Source: JAGWRA01 sp035534615 (GTDB lineage Bacteria; Acidobacteriota; Vicinamibacteria; Vicinamibacterales; CAVVIG01). Taken from it: a stretch of DNA of 64,000 nt. The position numbers and the translations under genes are program-made. The stretch covers positions 62,001 to 126,000 of the forward strand of contig DATLRO010000092.1 in assembly GCA_035534615.1 (NCBI GenBank). The letters run 5' to 3'. Shown here in pieces: positions 35,447-43,244 of this stretch. A model generated the notes under the pieces. That model was not told where the DNA came from, did no database searches, and saw only the letters and a program-made list of their open reading frames with translations. Numbering within the stretch: the first letter of the stretch is position 1; each line of letters starts with the position of its first letter.

Positions 35447-35530
35447 GTGGTGCGTGGGGGCGGCCCGCGATGCGGCGACCTCACCCGTGTTGCTCGTGTC
35501 GATGGGCGGAAATGTGCCGATACTGTTTTG

Positions 35531-35560
35531 GTTATAGCGAAAGAAGTGCTTGCGGGTCAA
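35531..35560 (-). promoter_or_regulatory. Promoter of the S55 peptidase gene
   Basis: On the minus strand TTGACC (35560-35555) and TATAAC (35536-35531) are 18 bases apart, about 85 bases before the ATG. It is a good match and back to back with the aromatic operon promoter. Confidence 0.6.
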
Positions 35561-35579
35561 GGAGAAAAGGCCGATCGAG

Positions 35580-35609
35580 TTGACAGGTTTCGCGATGCTC
35601 TGCTATCGT
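35580..35609 (+). promoter_or_regulatory. Promoter of the aromatic amino acid supraoperon
   Basis: A perfect -35 TTGACA (35580-35585) and TATCGT (35604-35609) with an 18-base spacer. Transcription would begin near 35616, giving about 45 untranslated bases before the leader peptide and about 250 bases before the first structural gene. Confidence 0.65.
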
Positions 35610-35659
35610 AGGCCGTCGTCCGGGCGCCCCGGACCGTTGATTGAGACGCGCTGAGCTTC

Positions 35660-35797
35660 ATGGCTGAAACGACGCAGACGCACTCGGGTCTCCACGCGCC
35701 GACCGGCGTGCCGGGGGACGTGTGGTCCGGCGTCCGCGCCGCGTGGTGGTGGTATTACTACGCCAACCAGCATGAAGGGGCGCACCGCATCGCCTGA
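35660..35797 (+). CDS. Trp/Tyr leader peptide of a transcription attenuator
   Basis: A 45-codon reading frame, ATG at 35660 to TGA at 35795-35797. Codons 29-34 (35744-35761) are TGG TGG TGG TAT TAC TAC: three tryptophans followed by three tyrosines, with a further Trp at codon 22. Trp is a rare residue, so this run is very unlikely by chance directly before trp and tyr genes. The peptide has no other function to be expected; it acts by ribosome stalling when charged Trp- or Tyr-tRNA is scarce. Its ribosome site is weak (GAG, 35652-35654). Downstream antiterminator and terminator pairings agree with this reading. Confidence 0.88.
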   Translation: MAETTQTHSGLHAPTGVPGDVWSGVRAAWWWYYYANQHEGAHRIA

Positions 35798-35835
35798 TCG
35801 AGATTCACGCGCGCGATTACGATCAAGCCTCTTCA
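35773..35835 (+). promoter_or_regulatory. Antiterminator pairing of the aro-trp-tyr attenuator
   Basis: TGAAGGGGC (35773-35781) can pair over nine positions (one G-U) with GCCTCTTCA (35827-35835), which is the 5' arm of the terminator. It begins 11 bases after the last Tyr codon, so a ribosome stalled on the Trp/Tyr codons leaves it free to form, while one that reaches the stop codon (35795) would mask its 5' half. A second hairpin, TGATCG/CGATCA (35795-35800 with 35820-35825), lies between. I found no strong partner strand upstream (only GCGCC/GGCGC). Confidence 0.65.
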
Positions 35836-35865
35836 GCCACCCGGTTGAAGAGGCTTTTGTTGTTT
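35825..35865 (+). terminator. Intrinsic terminator (attenuator) before aroDE
   Basis: AAGCCTCTTCAGCC (35825-35838) pairs with GGTTGAAGAGGCTT (35843-35856): 14 bp including one G-U, with an ACCC tetraloop, followed by TTGTTGTTT (35857-35865). The ATG of the first structural gene follows immediately at 35866. The gene's best Shine-Dalgarno sequence, GAAGAGG (35847-35853), lies inside the 3' arm, so the hairpin could also hide the ribosome site in transcripts that escape termination. Confidence 0.88.
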
Positions 35866-37335
35866 ATGGCCCGAACCCGCTTGTGCGTCACCGTGAGCGC
35901 CCCGACCACGGCCGAGCTGCGCCGCCGCCGCGACGCCTGTCCCGACGCCGATCTGGTCGAGCTCCGTCTCGACGCAGTCCGGGACCTCGACGTCGCCGCG
36001 GCGCTGCAGGGCCGCCCCGGCCCCGTGGTGGTCACCTGCCGGCCGCGGTGGGAAGGGGGGGCGTTCGCCGGATCGGAGGAGGAGCGGCGACGGATCCTGG
36101 CGGAGGCGCTGGCGCTGGGGGCGGAATTCGTCGATGTGGAGTGGAAGGCCGGGTTCGACGACCTGGTGGCGCAGGAGGGAGGACGGCGGATCGTCATCTC
36201 CCACCATGACTTCACGGGCGTGCCGGACGACCTGTCCGCGCGGCTGCGGGCCATGCGGGCCACCGGCGCGGCCGTGACGAAGCTGGCCGTGCAGGCGCAT
36301 CGGCTGGCCGATTGCCTGCCGCTGCTCGACGCGGGTGCGGCGGCCGGGGCGGATGGACGTCTGGTCCTGCTGGCCATGGGGCCCGCCGGGTTCGCCACGC
36401 GCGCGCTGGCCGCCCGCTTCGGCTCGTGCTGGACGTATGCGGGCAGCGAGGCCGGCCTGGGGCAGATCCCGGCGGCGCGGCTCGTCTCCGAATTCCGCTT
36501 TCGGGAGAGTACGCCGGCGACCGCCGTCTACGGCCTGGTCGGGGCGCCGCTGGCGCACTCGGTGTCGCCGGCGATGCACAACGCCGCGTTTCGGGCGGCG
36601 GGGCTCGATGCGGTCTACGTGCCGCTCGAAGCGGCCGATGCGGACGACTTCCTGCAGGTGGCCGATCGGCTGGGCGTGCGTGGGGTCAGCGTCACGATTC
36701 CGTACAAGGAGGCGCTGTATGCGCGCGCCGGCCGGACCGATCCGGTCGCCCGCCGCGTCGGCGCGGTGAACACGCTGCGGCGTGAGCCGGACGGCTGGCA
36801 CGCCACCAATACGGACGTGGAGGGCTTTCTCGCGCCGCTGGCCGGGCGGATGGCGCTCGCGGGCGCGCGCGTGGCGGTGCTGGGCGCCGGCGGCGCCGCA
36901 CGCGCCGTCGCGATTGCCGCGGCCGGCGCCGGGGCGCAGGTGACGGTGCACGCCCGGACGGCCGGCCGCGCCGAGGCGGTGGCCCGGCTGGCCGGCGGCA
37001 CGGCCGGCCCGTGCGCACCGCCGCCGGGAAGCTGGGACCTGCTGGTGAATGCCACGCCGGTCGGTCAGTTCCCGCACCCGGACGCGTCGCCGATGCGCGC
37101 GGACTCCCTGACCGGAAGGCTGGTGTACGACCTCGTGTACAACCCCGCGACGACGCGGTTGCTGCGGGAGGCGGCGGCGGCCGGCTGCCGGACCCTCGGC
37201 GGGCTGGAGATGCTGGTGGCCCAGGCACGGGCGCAGTTTGCGTGGTGGACCGGCGCGTCGCCGGACGCCCGGGTGATGACGATGGCGGCCGTGACGCGGC
37301 TGGCGGAAGAGGCCGCCGTCGCGGAGCCGGCATGA
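35866..37335 (+). CDS. aroDE: Fused 3-dehydroquinate dehydratase (type I) and shikimate dehydrogenase
   Basis: A 489-residue fusion performing the third and fourth shikimate pathway steps. AroD part (about 1-212): VELRLD (31-36), catalytic H114 in ISHHDF and Schiff-base K139 in AVTKLAVQA. AroE part (about 220-489): PLAHSVSPAMHN (228-239), K281 in VTIPYK, D317 in NTD, NADP-binding GAGGAAR (340-346). All key residues are intact. The ATG at 35866 directly after the terminator tract is chosen over a TTG inside the hairpin at 35845. Plants and chlamydiae have a comparable fusion. First gene of the supraoperon; trpE starts 19 bases downstream. Confidence 0.93.
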   Translation: MARTRLCVTVSAPTTAELRRRRDACPDADLVELRLDAVRDLDVAAALQGRPGPVVVTCRPRWEGGAFAGSEEERRRILAEALALGAEFVDVEWKAGFDDLVAQEGGRRIVISHHDFTGVPDDLSARLRAMRATGAAVTKLAVQAHRLADCLPLLDAGAAAGADGRLVLLAMGPAGFATRALAARFGSCWTYAGSEAGLGQIPAARLVSEFRFRESTPATAVYGLVGAPLAHSVSPAMHNAAFRAAGLDAVYVPLEAADADDFLQVADRLGVRGVSVTIPYKEALYARAGRTDPVARRVGAVNTLRREPDGWHATNTDVEGFLAPLAGRMALAGARVAVLGAGGAARAVAIAAAGAGAQVTVHARTAGRAEAVARLAGGTAGPCAPPPGSWDLLVNATPVGQFPHPDASPMRADSLTGRLVYDLVYNPATTRLLREAAAAGCRTLGGLEMLVAQARAQFAWWTGASPDARVMTMAAVTRLAEEAAVAEPA

Positions 37336-37354
37336 CGAGAAGAGCGAGTGAGGC

Positions 37355-38842
37355 ATGTTCACGACATCTGCAGGCATGAAGCTGACATCGTTCGAGGAAT
37401 TCCGGGAGCTGGCGCAGCGGGGCACGTTCGTCCCCGTCTGCAAGGAGCTGGTGGCGGACCTGCTCACGCCGGTCTCCGCGTTCCTGAAGATCGCCGAACA
37501 CTCGGATTACGCGTTCCTCCTCGAGAGCGTCGAGGGCGGCGAGCACGTGGGACGGTATTCCTTTCTCGGCAAGGATCCGTTCCTGGTGCTGCGCGCGCGG
37601 GACGGCGAGACGATCATCGATCGCGCGGGGGCGACCACGGTGTCGACGCAGCCGTTCATCGAGACGCTGCGCCGCCTGATGGCCGATTTCCGCTCGCCGT
37701 TCGTGCCGGATCTGCCCCGCTTCACCGGCGGCGCGGTCGGGTATCTCGGGTACGGGGCGTCTTCCTGGTTCGAGGCGGTGCCGCGGGTGCCGGGCGACAC
37801 GCTCGGGGACGATGCGGGCTTCATGCTGTTCGACACGGTGCTGGCGTTCGACCACGTGCGGCACCGGATCCTGATCATCGCCAACGCGCGCATCACGGCC
37901 GACGACGAGCTCGAGGCGCTGTACCAGTTCGCGTGCGCGAAGATCGAATTCCTCGAGCGCGAGCTGCAGCGGAGCCTGTCGGAGTCGCGGACCGGCGGCC
38001 GGGCCGGCCTGGATCTGCAGGCGAACATGACGCGCGAGGAATTCGAGGAGAAGGTCCGGATCGCCAAGGAGTACATCGCGGCCGGCGACATCTACCAGGT
38101 CGTCCTGTCCCAGCGGTTCGAGGCGCCGGTCGATGTCGATCCGTTCACCGTCTACCGCGCGCTGCGGCACGTCAACCCCTCCCCGTACATGTATTTCATC
38201 CGGATGGGCGGCGTCTCGATCGTCGGATCGTCGCCGGAGATGCTGGTGCGGGTCGAAGGGACGCACGTGCAGACGCATCCGATCGCCGGCACGCGGCCGC
38301 GCGGCCGGACGGAGGAGGAGGACGTGCGGCTGGCCGAGGAGCTCAAGCGCAACGAGAAGGAGCGGGCCGAGCACGTCATGCTGGTCGACCTGGGCCGCAA
38401 CGACGTCGGCCGGGTGTCCGAGTACGGGTCGGTGCGCGTGCCGCAGTTCATGGGGCTCGAGCGCTACTCGCACGTCATGCACCTGGTGTCGATCGTGGAG
38501 GGCAGGCTGGCTGCGGACCGGGACCGGCTCGATGCGCTGGTGTCCTGCTTCCCGGCCGGCACGGTGTCGGGCGCGCCGAAGCTGCGCGCGATGGAGATCA
38601 TCGCCGAGCTGGAGCCGTCGCCGCGCGGCATCTACTCGGGGGCGGTCGGGTACCTGGACTTCGCGGGCAATCTCGACTTCTGCATCACCATCCGGACGCT
38701 CGTGCTCGCCAACGGCCGGGCGTACGTGCAGGCCGGCGCCGGCATCGTCAGTGATTCGAACCCGGCGGCCGAGTACGAGGAAACGCGGGACAAGGCCCGG
38801 GCGATGGTGCGTGCGCTCGAGCTCGCGCACGGCGGCCTGTGA
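37355..38842 (+). CDS. trpE: Anthranilate synthase component I
   Basis: A 495-residue enzyme that converts chorismate and ammonia (from TrpG) to anthranilate, the first Trp-specific step. The feedback-site motif LLES (55-58) that binds tryptophan is present, so allosteric inhibition is expected. Catalytic signatures are IAGTRPRG, DLGRNDVGRVS and GTVSGAPKLRAMEII. The ATG at 37355 follows GAGTGAGG; an internal ATG at 37376 is possible. Regulated by the upstream attenuator. Confidence 0.96.
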   Translation: MFTTSAGMKLTSFEEFRELAQRGTFVPVCKELVADLLTPVSAFLKIAEHSDYAFLLESVEGGEHVGRYSFLGKDPFLVLRARDGETIIDRAGATTVSTQPFIETLRRLMADFRSPFVPDLPRFTGGAVGYLGYGASSWFEAVPRVPGDTLGDDAGFMLFDTVLAFDHVRHRILIIANARITADDELEALYQFACAKIEFLERELQRSLSESRTGGRAGLDLQANMTREEFEEKVRIAKEYIAAGDIYQVVLSQRFEAPVDVDPFTVYRALRHVNPSPYMYFIRMGGVSIVGSSPEMLVRVEGTHVQTHPIAGTRPRGRTEEEDVRLAEELKRNEKERAEHVMLVDLGRNDVGRVSEYGSVRVPQFMGLERYSHVMHLVSIVEGRLAADRDRLDALVSCFPAGTVSGAPKLRAMEIIAELEPSPRGIYSGAVGYLDFAGNLDFCITIRTLVLANGRAYVQAGAGIVSDSNPAAEYEETRDKARAMVRALELAHGGL

Positions 38843-38869
38843 CGCCGGACGGCAGGTGAAGGGCTGACA

Positions 38870-39448
38870 ATGCTCCTGGTCATCGACAACTTCGATTCGT
38901 TCACCTACAACCTCGTGCAGTACCTGGGGGAGCTGGGCGCCGCCGTGACCGTGCGGCGGAACAACGCGGTCACCGTCGAGGAGATTGCCGCCCTGGCCCC
39001 GGCCCGGATCGTGATTTCGCCCGGCCCGGGCCGGCCCGAGGCGGCCGGCGTGACGATCGACGCGATCCGCCGCTTCGGCCGTGACCTCCCGATCCTCGGT
39101 GTCTGTCTCGGCCACCAGGCCATCGGCATGGCGTTCGGCGGCACGGTCGTGCGGGCCCAGGCGCCCATGCACGGCAAGACGTCGATGATCGAGCACGACG
39201 GGCGCGGCGTCTTCCGCGGGATTGCCGGCCCGTTCCTGGCCTCGCGGTATCACTCGCTCGTCGTGGAGGAAGGCAGTCTGCCGGACGCGCTGGAGATCTC
39301 CGCCCGCGCGCGCGAGGACGGCGCGATCATGGGCCTGCGGCACCGCACCTGGCCGGTGTACGGGGTCCAGTTCCACCCCGAATCGATTCTGACCGGCGAG
39401 GGACGGCACTTGCTGCGCAACTTCCTGGAGGATCGGCACCATGGATAG
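38870..39448 (+). CDS. trpG: Anthranilate synthase component II (glutamine amidotransferase)
   Basis: A 192-residue class I amidotransferase that feeds ammonia to TrpE. LVIDNFDSFTYNLVQYLGE at the N-terminus, nucleophile C79 in GVCLGHQ, and the His-Glu pair in QFHPES are intact. It follows trpE by 27 bases and overlaps trpD by 8. It could also serve aminodeoxychorismate synthase, as in some bacteria, since no separate pabA is seen. Confidence 0.95.
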   Translation: MLLVIDNFDSFTYNLVQYLGELGAAVTVRRNNAVTVEEIAALAPARIVISPGPGRPEAAGVTIDAIRRFGRDLPILGVCLGHQAIGMAFGGTVVRAQAPMHGKTSMIEHDGRGVFRGIAGPFLASRYHSLVVEEGSLPDALEISARAREDGAIMGLRHRTWPVYGVQFHPESILTGEGRHLLRNFLEDRHHG

Positions 39449-40508
39449 TCCGGGTTCGGTCGCGCTTCCGGCCCTCCTCCTGAAGCTGAGCCAGCGGAAG
39501 GACCTGACCGAGGAGGAGGCGACCGCCGCCATGACCGAGGTCATGACCGGGCGCGCGACTCCGTCGCAGATTGCCGGCCTGCTGGTCGGACTGGCGATGA
39601 AAGGCGAGCGGCCGGCCGAGATCGTCGGCCTGGCGCGCGCGATGCGGGCGCAGGCGGTGACGTTCGCCCGGCGGCACGACGACGTCTTCGACACCTGCGG
39701 CACGGGGGGAGACCGGTCGGGCACGTTCAACATCTCCTCCGCCGCCGCCATCGTCGTGGCGGCGTGCGGCGTGCCGGTCGCCAAGCACGGCAACCGGTCG
39801 GTCTCGAGCCGGTCGGGCAGCGCCGATCTCTTCGAGGCGCTCGGCGTGCGCACCGACGCCCCGCCGGCGGTCGTCGAGCGCTGCCTGGACGAGGCGGGCA
39901 TCGCGTTCCTCTTCGCGCCGACCTTTCATCCGTCGATGAGGCACGCGGCCGCCACGCGGCGTGAGCTGGGGATCCGCACGGCGTTCAACCTCCTCGGGCC
40001 GCTCACGAATCCGGCCGGCGCCCGGCGGCAGCTCGTCGGCGTGCCCCGTCCGGAACTGACCGAGCTCGTCGCGCGATCGCTCATGCAGCTGGGAGCCGAG
40101 CGGGCCTGGGTGGTGCACGGCGCGGACGGCATCGACGAGATTTCCACCTCCGGCTACACGAAGGTCTCGGAGTGCCGTGACGGCGCCGTCCAGACGTTCT
40201 ACGTGCACCCGGCCGATTTCGGCCTGCCGAAGAGCAGCCGCCAGGCGCTCGTCGGCGGAGAAGCGGCGAGGAATGCGGCGATCGTCCGGCACGTGCTGAC
40301 CGGTTCGCGCGGCCCGGCGCGGGACGTGGTGCTGCTCAACGCGGGGGCGGCGCTGATGGTGGCCGGCGCCGTCCCGTCCGTGCGGGAGGGGATCGACTGG
40401 GCCGCCAGGGCAATCGACGAGGGCGATGCCGCGCAGACGCTCGAGGGGCTCGTGGCCGTGTCACGCGAGGCGGACGAGGGAGGGACCGAGGGAGGGACCC
40501 GGGCATGA
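39441..40508 (+). CDS. trpD: Anthranilate phosphoribosyltransferase
   Basis: A 355-residue enzyme that joins anthranilate to PRPP. The signatures DTCGTGGDRSGTFNIS (PRPP/pyrophosphate binding), KHGNRSVSSRSGSADL and LGPLTNPA are complete. It overlaps trpG by 8 bases and trpC by 4. Confidence 0.95.
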   Translation: MDSPGSVALPALLLKLSQRKDLTEEEATAAMTEVMTGRATPSQIAGLLVGLAMKGERPAEIVGLARAMRAQAVTFARRHDDVFDTCGTGGDRSGTFNISSAAAIVVAACGVPVAKHGNRSVSSRSGSADLFEALGVRTDAPPAVVERCLDEAGIAFLFAPTFHPSMRHAAATRRELGIRTAFNLLGPLTNPAGARRQLVGVPRPELTELVARSLMQLGAERAWVVHGADGIDEISTSGYTKVSECRDGAVQTFYVHPADFGLPKSSRQALVGGEAARNAAIVRHVLTGSRGPARDVVLLNAGAALMVAGAVPSVREGIDWAARAIDEGDAAQTLEGLVAVSREADEGGTEGGTRA

Positions 40509-41359
40509 GCGGATCGACTGCCGGCGCGGGCGGGGGCGACCTGCTGGCGACGATCGTGGCGGCTACGCGTCGGGCCGTGGAGGTGCGTGCGGCCGCCGAG
40601 CCGGCCGCGGCGCTGGCGGCGCGGGCCGAGGCGGCGCCGGTGCGGCCGGGCCTCTTCCGGCGCGCCCTCGCGCGGACGGATCGGCTCAATGTGATTGCGG
40701 AGTGCAAGCGGCGGTCGCCGGCGCGAGGGCTGCTGCGGCCGGCCTACGATCCGGCTGCCATCGCACGCGGGTACGAGGCGGCCGGCGCCGCGGCGGTGTC
40801 GGTCCTGACCGAGCCGACGTTCTTCGACGGCGCGCTGGAGCACCTGCAGGCGGTCCGGGCGGCGGTTACGCTCCCCGTGCTCCGCAAGGATTTCATCGTC
40901 GACGACTATCAGCTGCTCGAGGCGCGGGCGGCCGGCGCGGACGCCGTGCTGCTCATCGTGGCGGCACTCGGCCGGGCGGAGCTCGAACGGCGGCTGGCGC
41001 GGGCGGCGGGCCTGGGGCTGGCCGCCCTGGTCGAGGTGCACGATGCGGAGGAGCTGGCGGTGGCGGTCGGCGCCGGCGCGGACCTCATCGGGGTGAACAA
41101 CCGCAACCTGCGCGACCTCAGCGTCAGCCTCGACACGTCGTACCGCCTGATGGCCGGCATGCCGAGGGACACGGTGGCCGTCAGCGAAAGCGGGCTGAAG
41201 TCGGCCGCGGATCTGCAGGGGCTGCGCGCGGCCGGATATCGCGCGTTTCTGCTCGGCGAGCGGCTGATGACCAGCCCCGATCCGGGGGAGGCGCTCCGGC
41301 TGCTGCTCGACGGCAGCCCGGCGCCCCTTCCGGCCGGACCGGGCCGGCCGCCATGCTGA
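40505..41359 (+). CDS. trpC: Indole-3-glycerol-phosphate synthase
   Basis: A 284-residue TIM-barrel enzyme that closes the indole ring. VIAECKRRSPARG, the PVLRKDFIVDDYQ strand with catalytic lysine, GVNNRNL and SESGLKS are present. The ATG overlaps the trpD stop (ATGA) and its end overlaps trpF by 7 bases. The C-terminal tail is Pro/Ala-rich. Confidence 0.95.
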   Translation: MSGSTAGAGGGDLLATIVAATRRAVEVRAAAEPAAALAARAEAAPVRPGLFRRALARTDRLNVIAECKRRSPARGLLRPAYDPAAIARGYEAAGAAAVSVLTEPTFFDGALEHLQAVRAAVTLPVLRKDFIVDDYQLLEARAAGADAVLLIVAALGRAELERRLARAAGLGLAALVEVHDAEELAVAVGAGADLIGVNNRNLRDLSVSLDTSYRLMAGMPRDTVAVSESGLKSAADLQGLRAAGYRAFLLGERLMTSPDPGEALRLLLDGSPAPLPAGPGRPPC

Positions 41360-41979
41360 TCAAGATCTGCGGCATCACGCGCCAGGAGGACGCCGACCTG
41401 GCGGTGGCGCTCGGCGCCTCGGCGCTCGGCTTCGTGTTCTGGCCGGCGAGTCCGCGGTTCGTCGATCCGTACCGGGCGAAGCGGATCGTGGCGTCGCTGC
41501 CGATCGGCATCGCGGCGGTCGGCGTGTTCGTCGATCAGCCGATCGGCTACGTCAACGGCGTGGCGGCGCTGGCCAGGCTGACCGGCGTGCAGCTGCACGG
41601 CGGCGAGTCGATCGATTTCGCCCGCGGCGTGACGCGGCCGGTGCTGAAGGCGGTGGCGCTGTCGTCCGGTGGGGAGCCGGCCGGCGTGGACGCGTGGCCG
41701 GCGCGCGTCACGCTGCTCGCCGACGTGCACGACCCGGCTCGGCGCGGCGGCACCGGCCGGACGGTCGACTGGGCGGTGGCCGCCGGGCTGGCCAGGCGGC
41801 GCCGGCTGGTGCTGGCCGGGGGACTGACGCCCGACAACGTCGGAGAGGCCGTCCGCGTCGTGCGGCCGTTCGGCGTCGATGTCTCATCGGGCGTCGAAGC
41901 GCGGCCGGGCGTCAAGGACCCGCAGAAGCTGCGGGCGTTCCTCTCGGTGGTGCGGGGGATGGAAGAGGTGCACGAGTGA
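41353..41979 (+). CDS. trpF: Phosphoribosylanthranilate isomerase
   Basis: A 208-residue TIM barrel beginning IKICGITRQEDADLAVALGA, with catalytic C6 and a downstream DVSSGVEARPGVKD phosphate-binding segment. LHG and LAGGLTPDNV strands are normal. The ATG at 41353 overlaps trpC by 7 bases; the frame remains open upstream but that is trpC in another frame. Confidence 0.94.
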   Translation: MLIKICGITRQEDADLAVALGASALGFVFWPASPRFVDPYRAKRIVASLPIGIAAVGVFVDQPIGYVNGVAALARLTGVQLHGGESIDFARGVTRPVLKAVALSSGGEPAGVDAWPARVTLLADVHDPARRGGTGRTVDWAVAAGLARRRRLVLAGGLTPDNVGEAVRVVRPFGVDVSSGVEARPGVKDPQKLRAFLSVVRGMEEVHE

Positions 41980-43244
41980 GCAGGCCAGAAGCAGTCATGC
42001 CGGCCGCCGTGGGGCGGCGGGATCCGGATGCGCGCGGCTATTTCGGCGAGTTCGGCGGGCGGTTCGTGCCGGAAACGCTGGTCGAGCCGGTCGAAACGCT
42101 GGAGCGCGAATATTTCAGGGCGCGGGCCGACGCGTCGTTCCAGGCGGAACTGGACCGGCTGCTGCGCGACTACGTGGGACGGCCGACGCCGGTGTACGAG
42201 GCGCGGCGGCTGTCGGCCGCCGCCGGCGGCGCCCGGATCTTCCTCAAGCGTGAGGACCTCACGCACACCGGCGCGCACAAGATCAACAACGCGCTCGGCC
42301 AGGCGCTGCTCGCCGTGCGGATGGGCAAGTGCCGGATTGTCGCCGAGACGGGTGCCGGACAGCACGGCGTCGCGACCGCCACGGCCTGCGCCCTGTTCGG
42401 CCTGGAGTGCCACGTGTACATGGGCGCGGCCGACATGGCGCGCCAGGCGCTGAACGTGTTCAGGATGCGGCTGCTCGGCGCCGAAGTCCGCCGGGTGGAG
42501 GCCGGCAGCGCCACGCTGAAGGATGCGATCAACGAGGCGATGCGCGACTGGGTGACCCACGTCGACCGCACGTACTACCTGCTCGGATCCGCGCTCGGTC
42601 CGCATCCGTACCCGCTGATGGTGCGCGAGTTCCAGTCGGTGATCGGCCGGGAGGCCCGCGCGCAGTTCCTCGCGCAGACCGGCGCGCTCCCGGATGCGGT
42701 CGTGGCGTGCGTGGGGGGCGGCAGCAACGCGATCGGGATCTTCGACGGCTTCATCGACGACCGCGAAGTGCGGCTGATCGGCGTCGAGGCCGGCGGGGAG
42801 GCGATCGCGCCGGGCCGGCACGCCGCCAGGTTCGCGGGCGGCAGCGCCGGCGTGCTGCAGGGGACGCGCACGTTCATCCTGCAGGATGGCGACGGCAACA
42901 TCGAGGCGACGCATTCGGTCTCGGCCGGGCTCGACTACGCGGCGGTCGGCCCCGAGCACGCGTGGCTGCGGCAGACGGGCCGCACGGAGTACACGTGGGC
43001 GTCCGACGCCGACGCGCTCGAGGGCTTCGAGCAGCTCGCGCAGCTGGAAGGCATCCTGCCGGCGCTCGAATCGTCGCACGCGGTGGCGCACGCGACGCGG
43101 CTGGCGCGTGAACTGGGGAGCGGCCGCACGATTCTGGTGAATCTGTCGGGCCGCGGCGACAAGGACGTCGAGACGGTGCAGAAGGTGCTCGCGCGGCGGA
43201 CCGGCGGCGGAAAGGCACAGGACACGGACCATGTCTCGGATTGA
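41976..43244 (+). CDS. trpB: Tryptophan synthase beta chain
   Basis: A 422-residue PLP enzyme that condenses indole with serine. YFGEFGGRFVPETL at the N-terminus, PLP-lysine K102 in THTGAHKINN, and GGGSNAIG for the cofactor phosphate are intact. The GTG at 41976 overlaps the trpF stop (GTGA) and is preceded by GGAAGAGG; ATG 41997 is an alternative. It overlaps trpA by 14 bases. Confidence 0.96.
   Translation: MSRPEAVMPAAVGRRDPDARGYFGEFGGRFVPETLVEPVETLEREYFRARADASFQAELDRLLRDYVGRPTPVYEARRLSAAAGGARIFLKREDLTHTGAHKINNALGQALLAVRMGKCRIVAETGAGQHGVATATACALFGLECHVYMGAADMARQALNVFRMRLLGAEVRRVEAGSATLKDAINEAMRDWVTHVDRTYYLLGSALGPHPYPLMVREFQSVIGREARAQFLAQTGALPDAVVACVGGGSNAIGIFDGFIDDREVRLIGVEAGGEAIAPGRHAARFAGGSAGVLQGTRTFILQDGDGNIEATHSVSAGLDYAAVGPEHAWLRQTGRTEYTWASDADALEGFEQLAQLEGILPALESSHAVAHATRLARELGSGRTILVNLSGRGDKDVETVQKVLARRTGGGKAQDTDHVSD

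Noticed and set aside
35662..35838. GGCTGAA (35662-35668) pairing with TTCAGCC (35832-35838) as the main antiterminator
   Set aside because: It involves the leader start region, which translating ribosomes cover, and is shorter than the TGAAGGGGC pairing placed just after the control codons. It may still form in untranslated RNA.
36692..39901. 1069-codon minus-strand open frame opposite aroDE, trpE and trpG
   Set aside because: Shadow of the trp genes: composition is complement-like and no motif is visible.
41694..41975. Upstream extension of the trpB frame
   Set aside because: It overlaps trpF completely; TrpB homology begins at the GTG at 41976.
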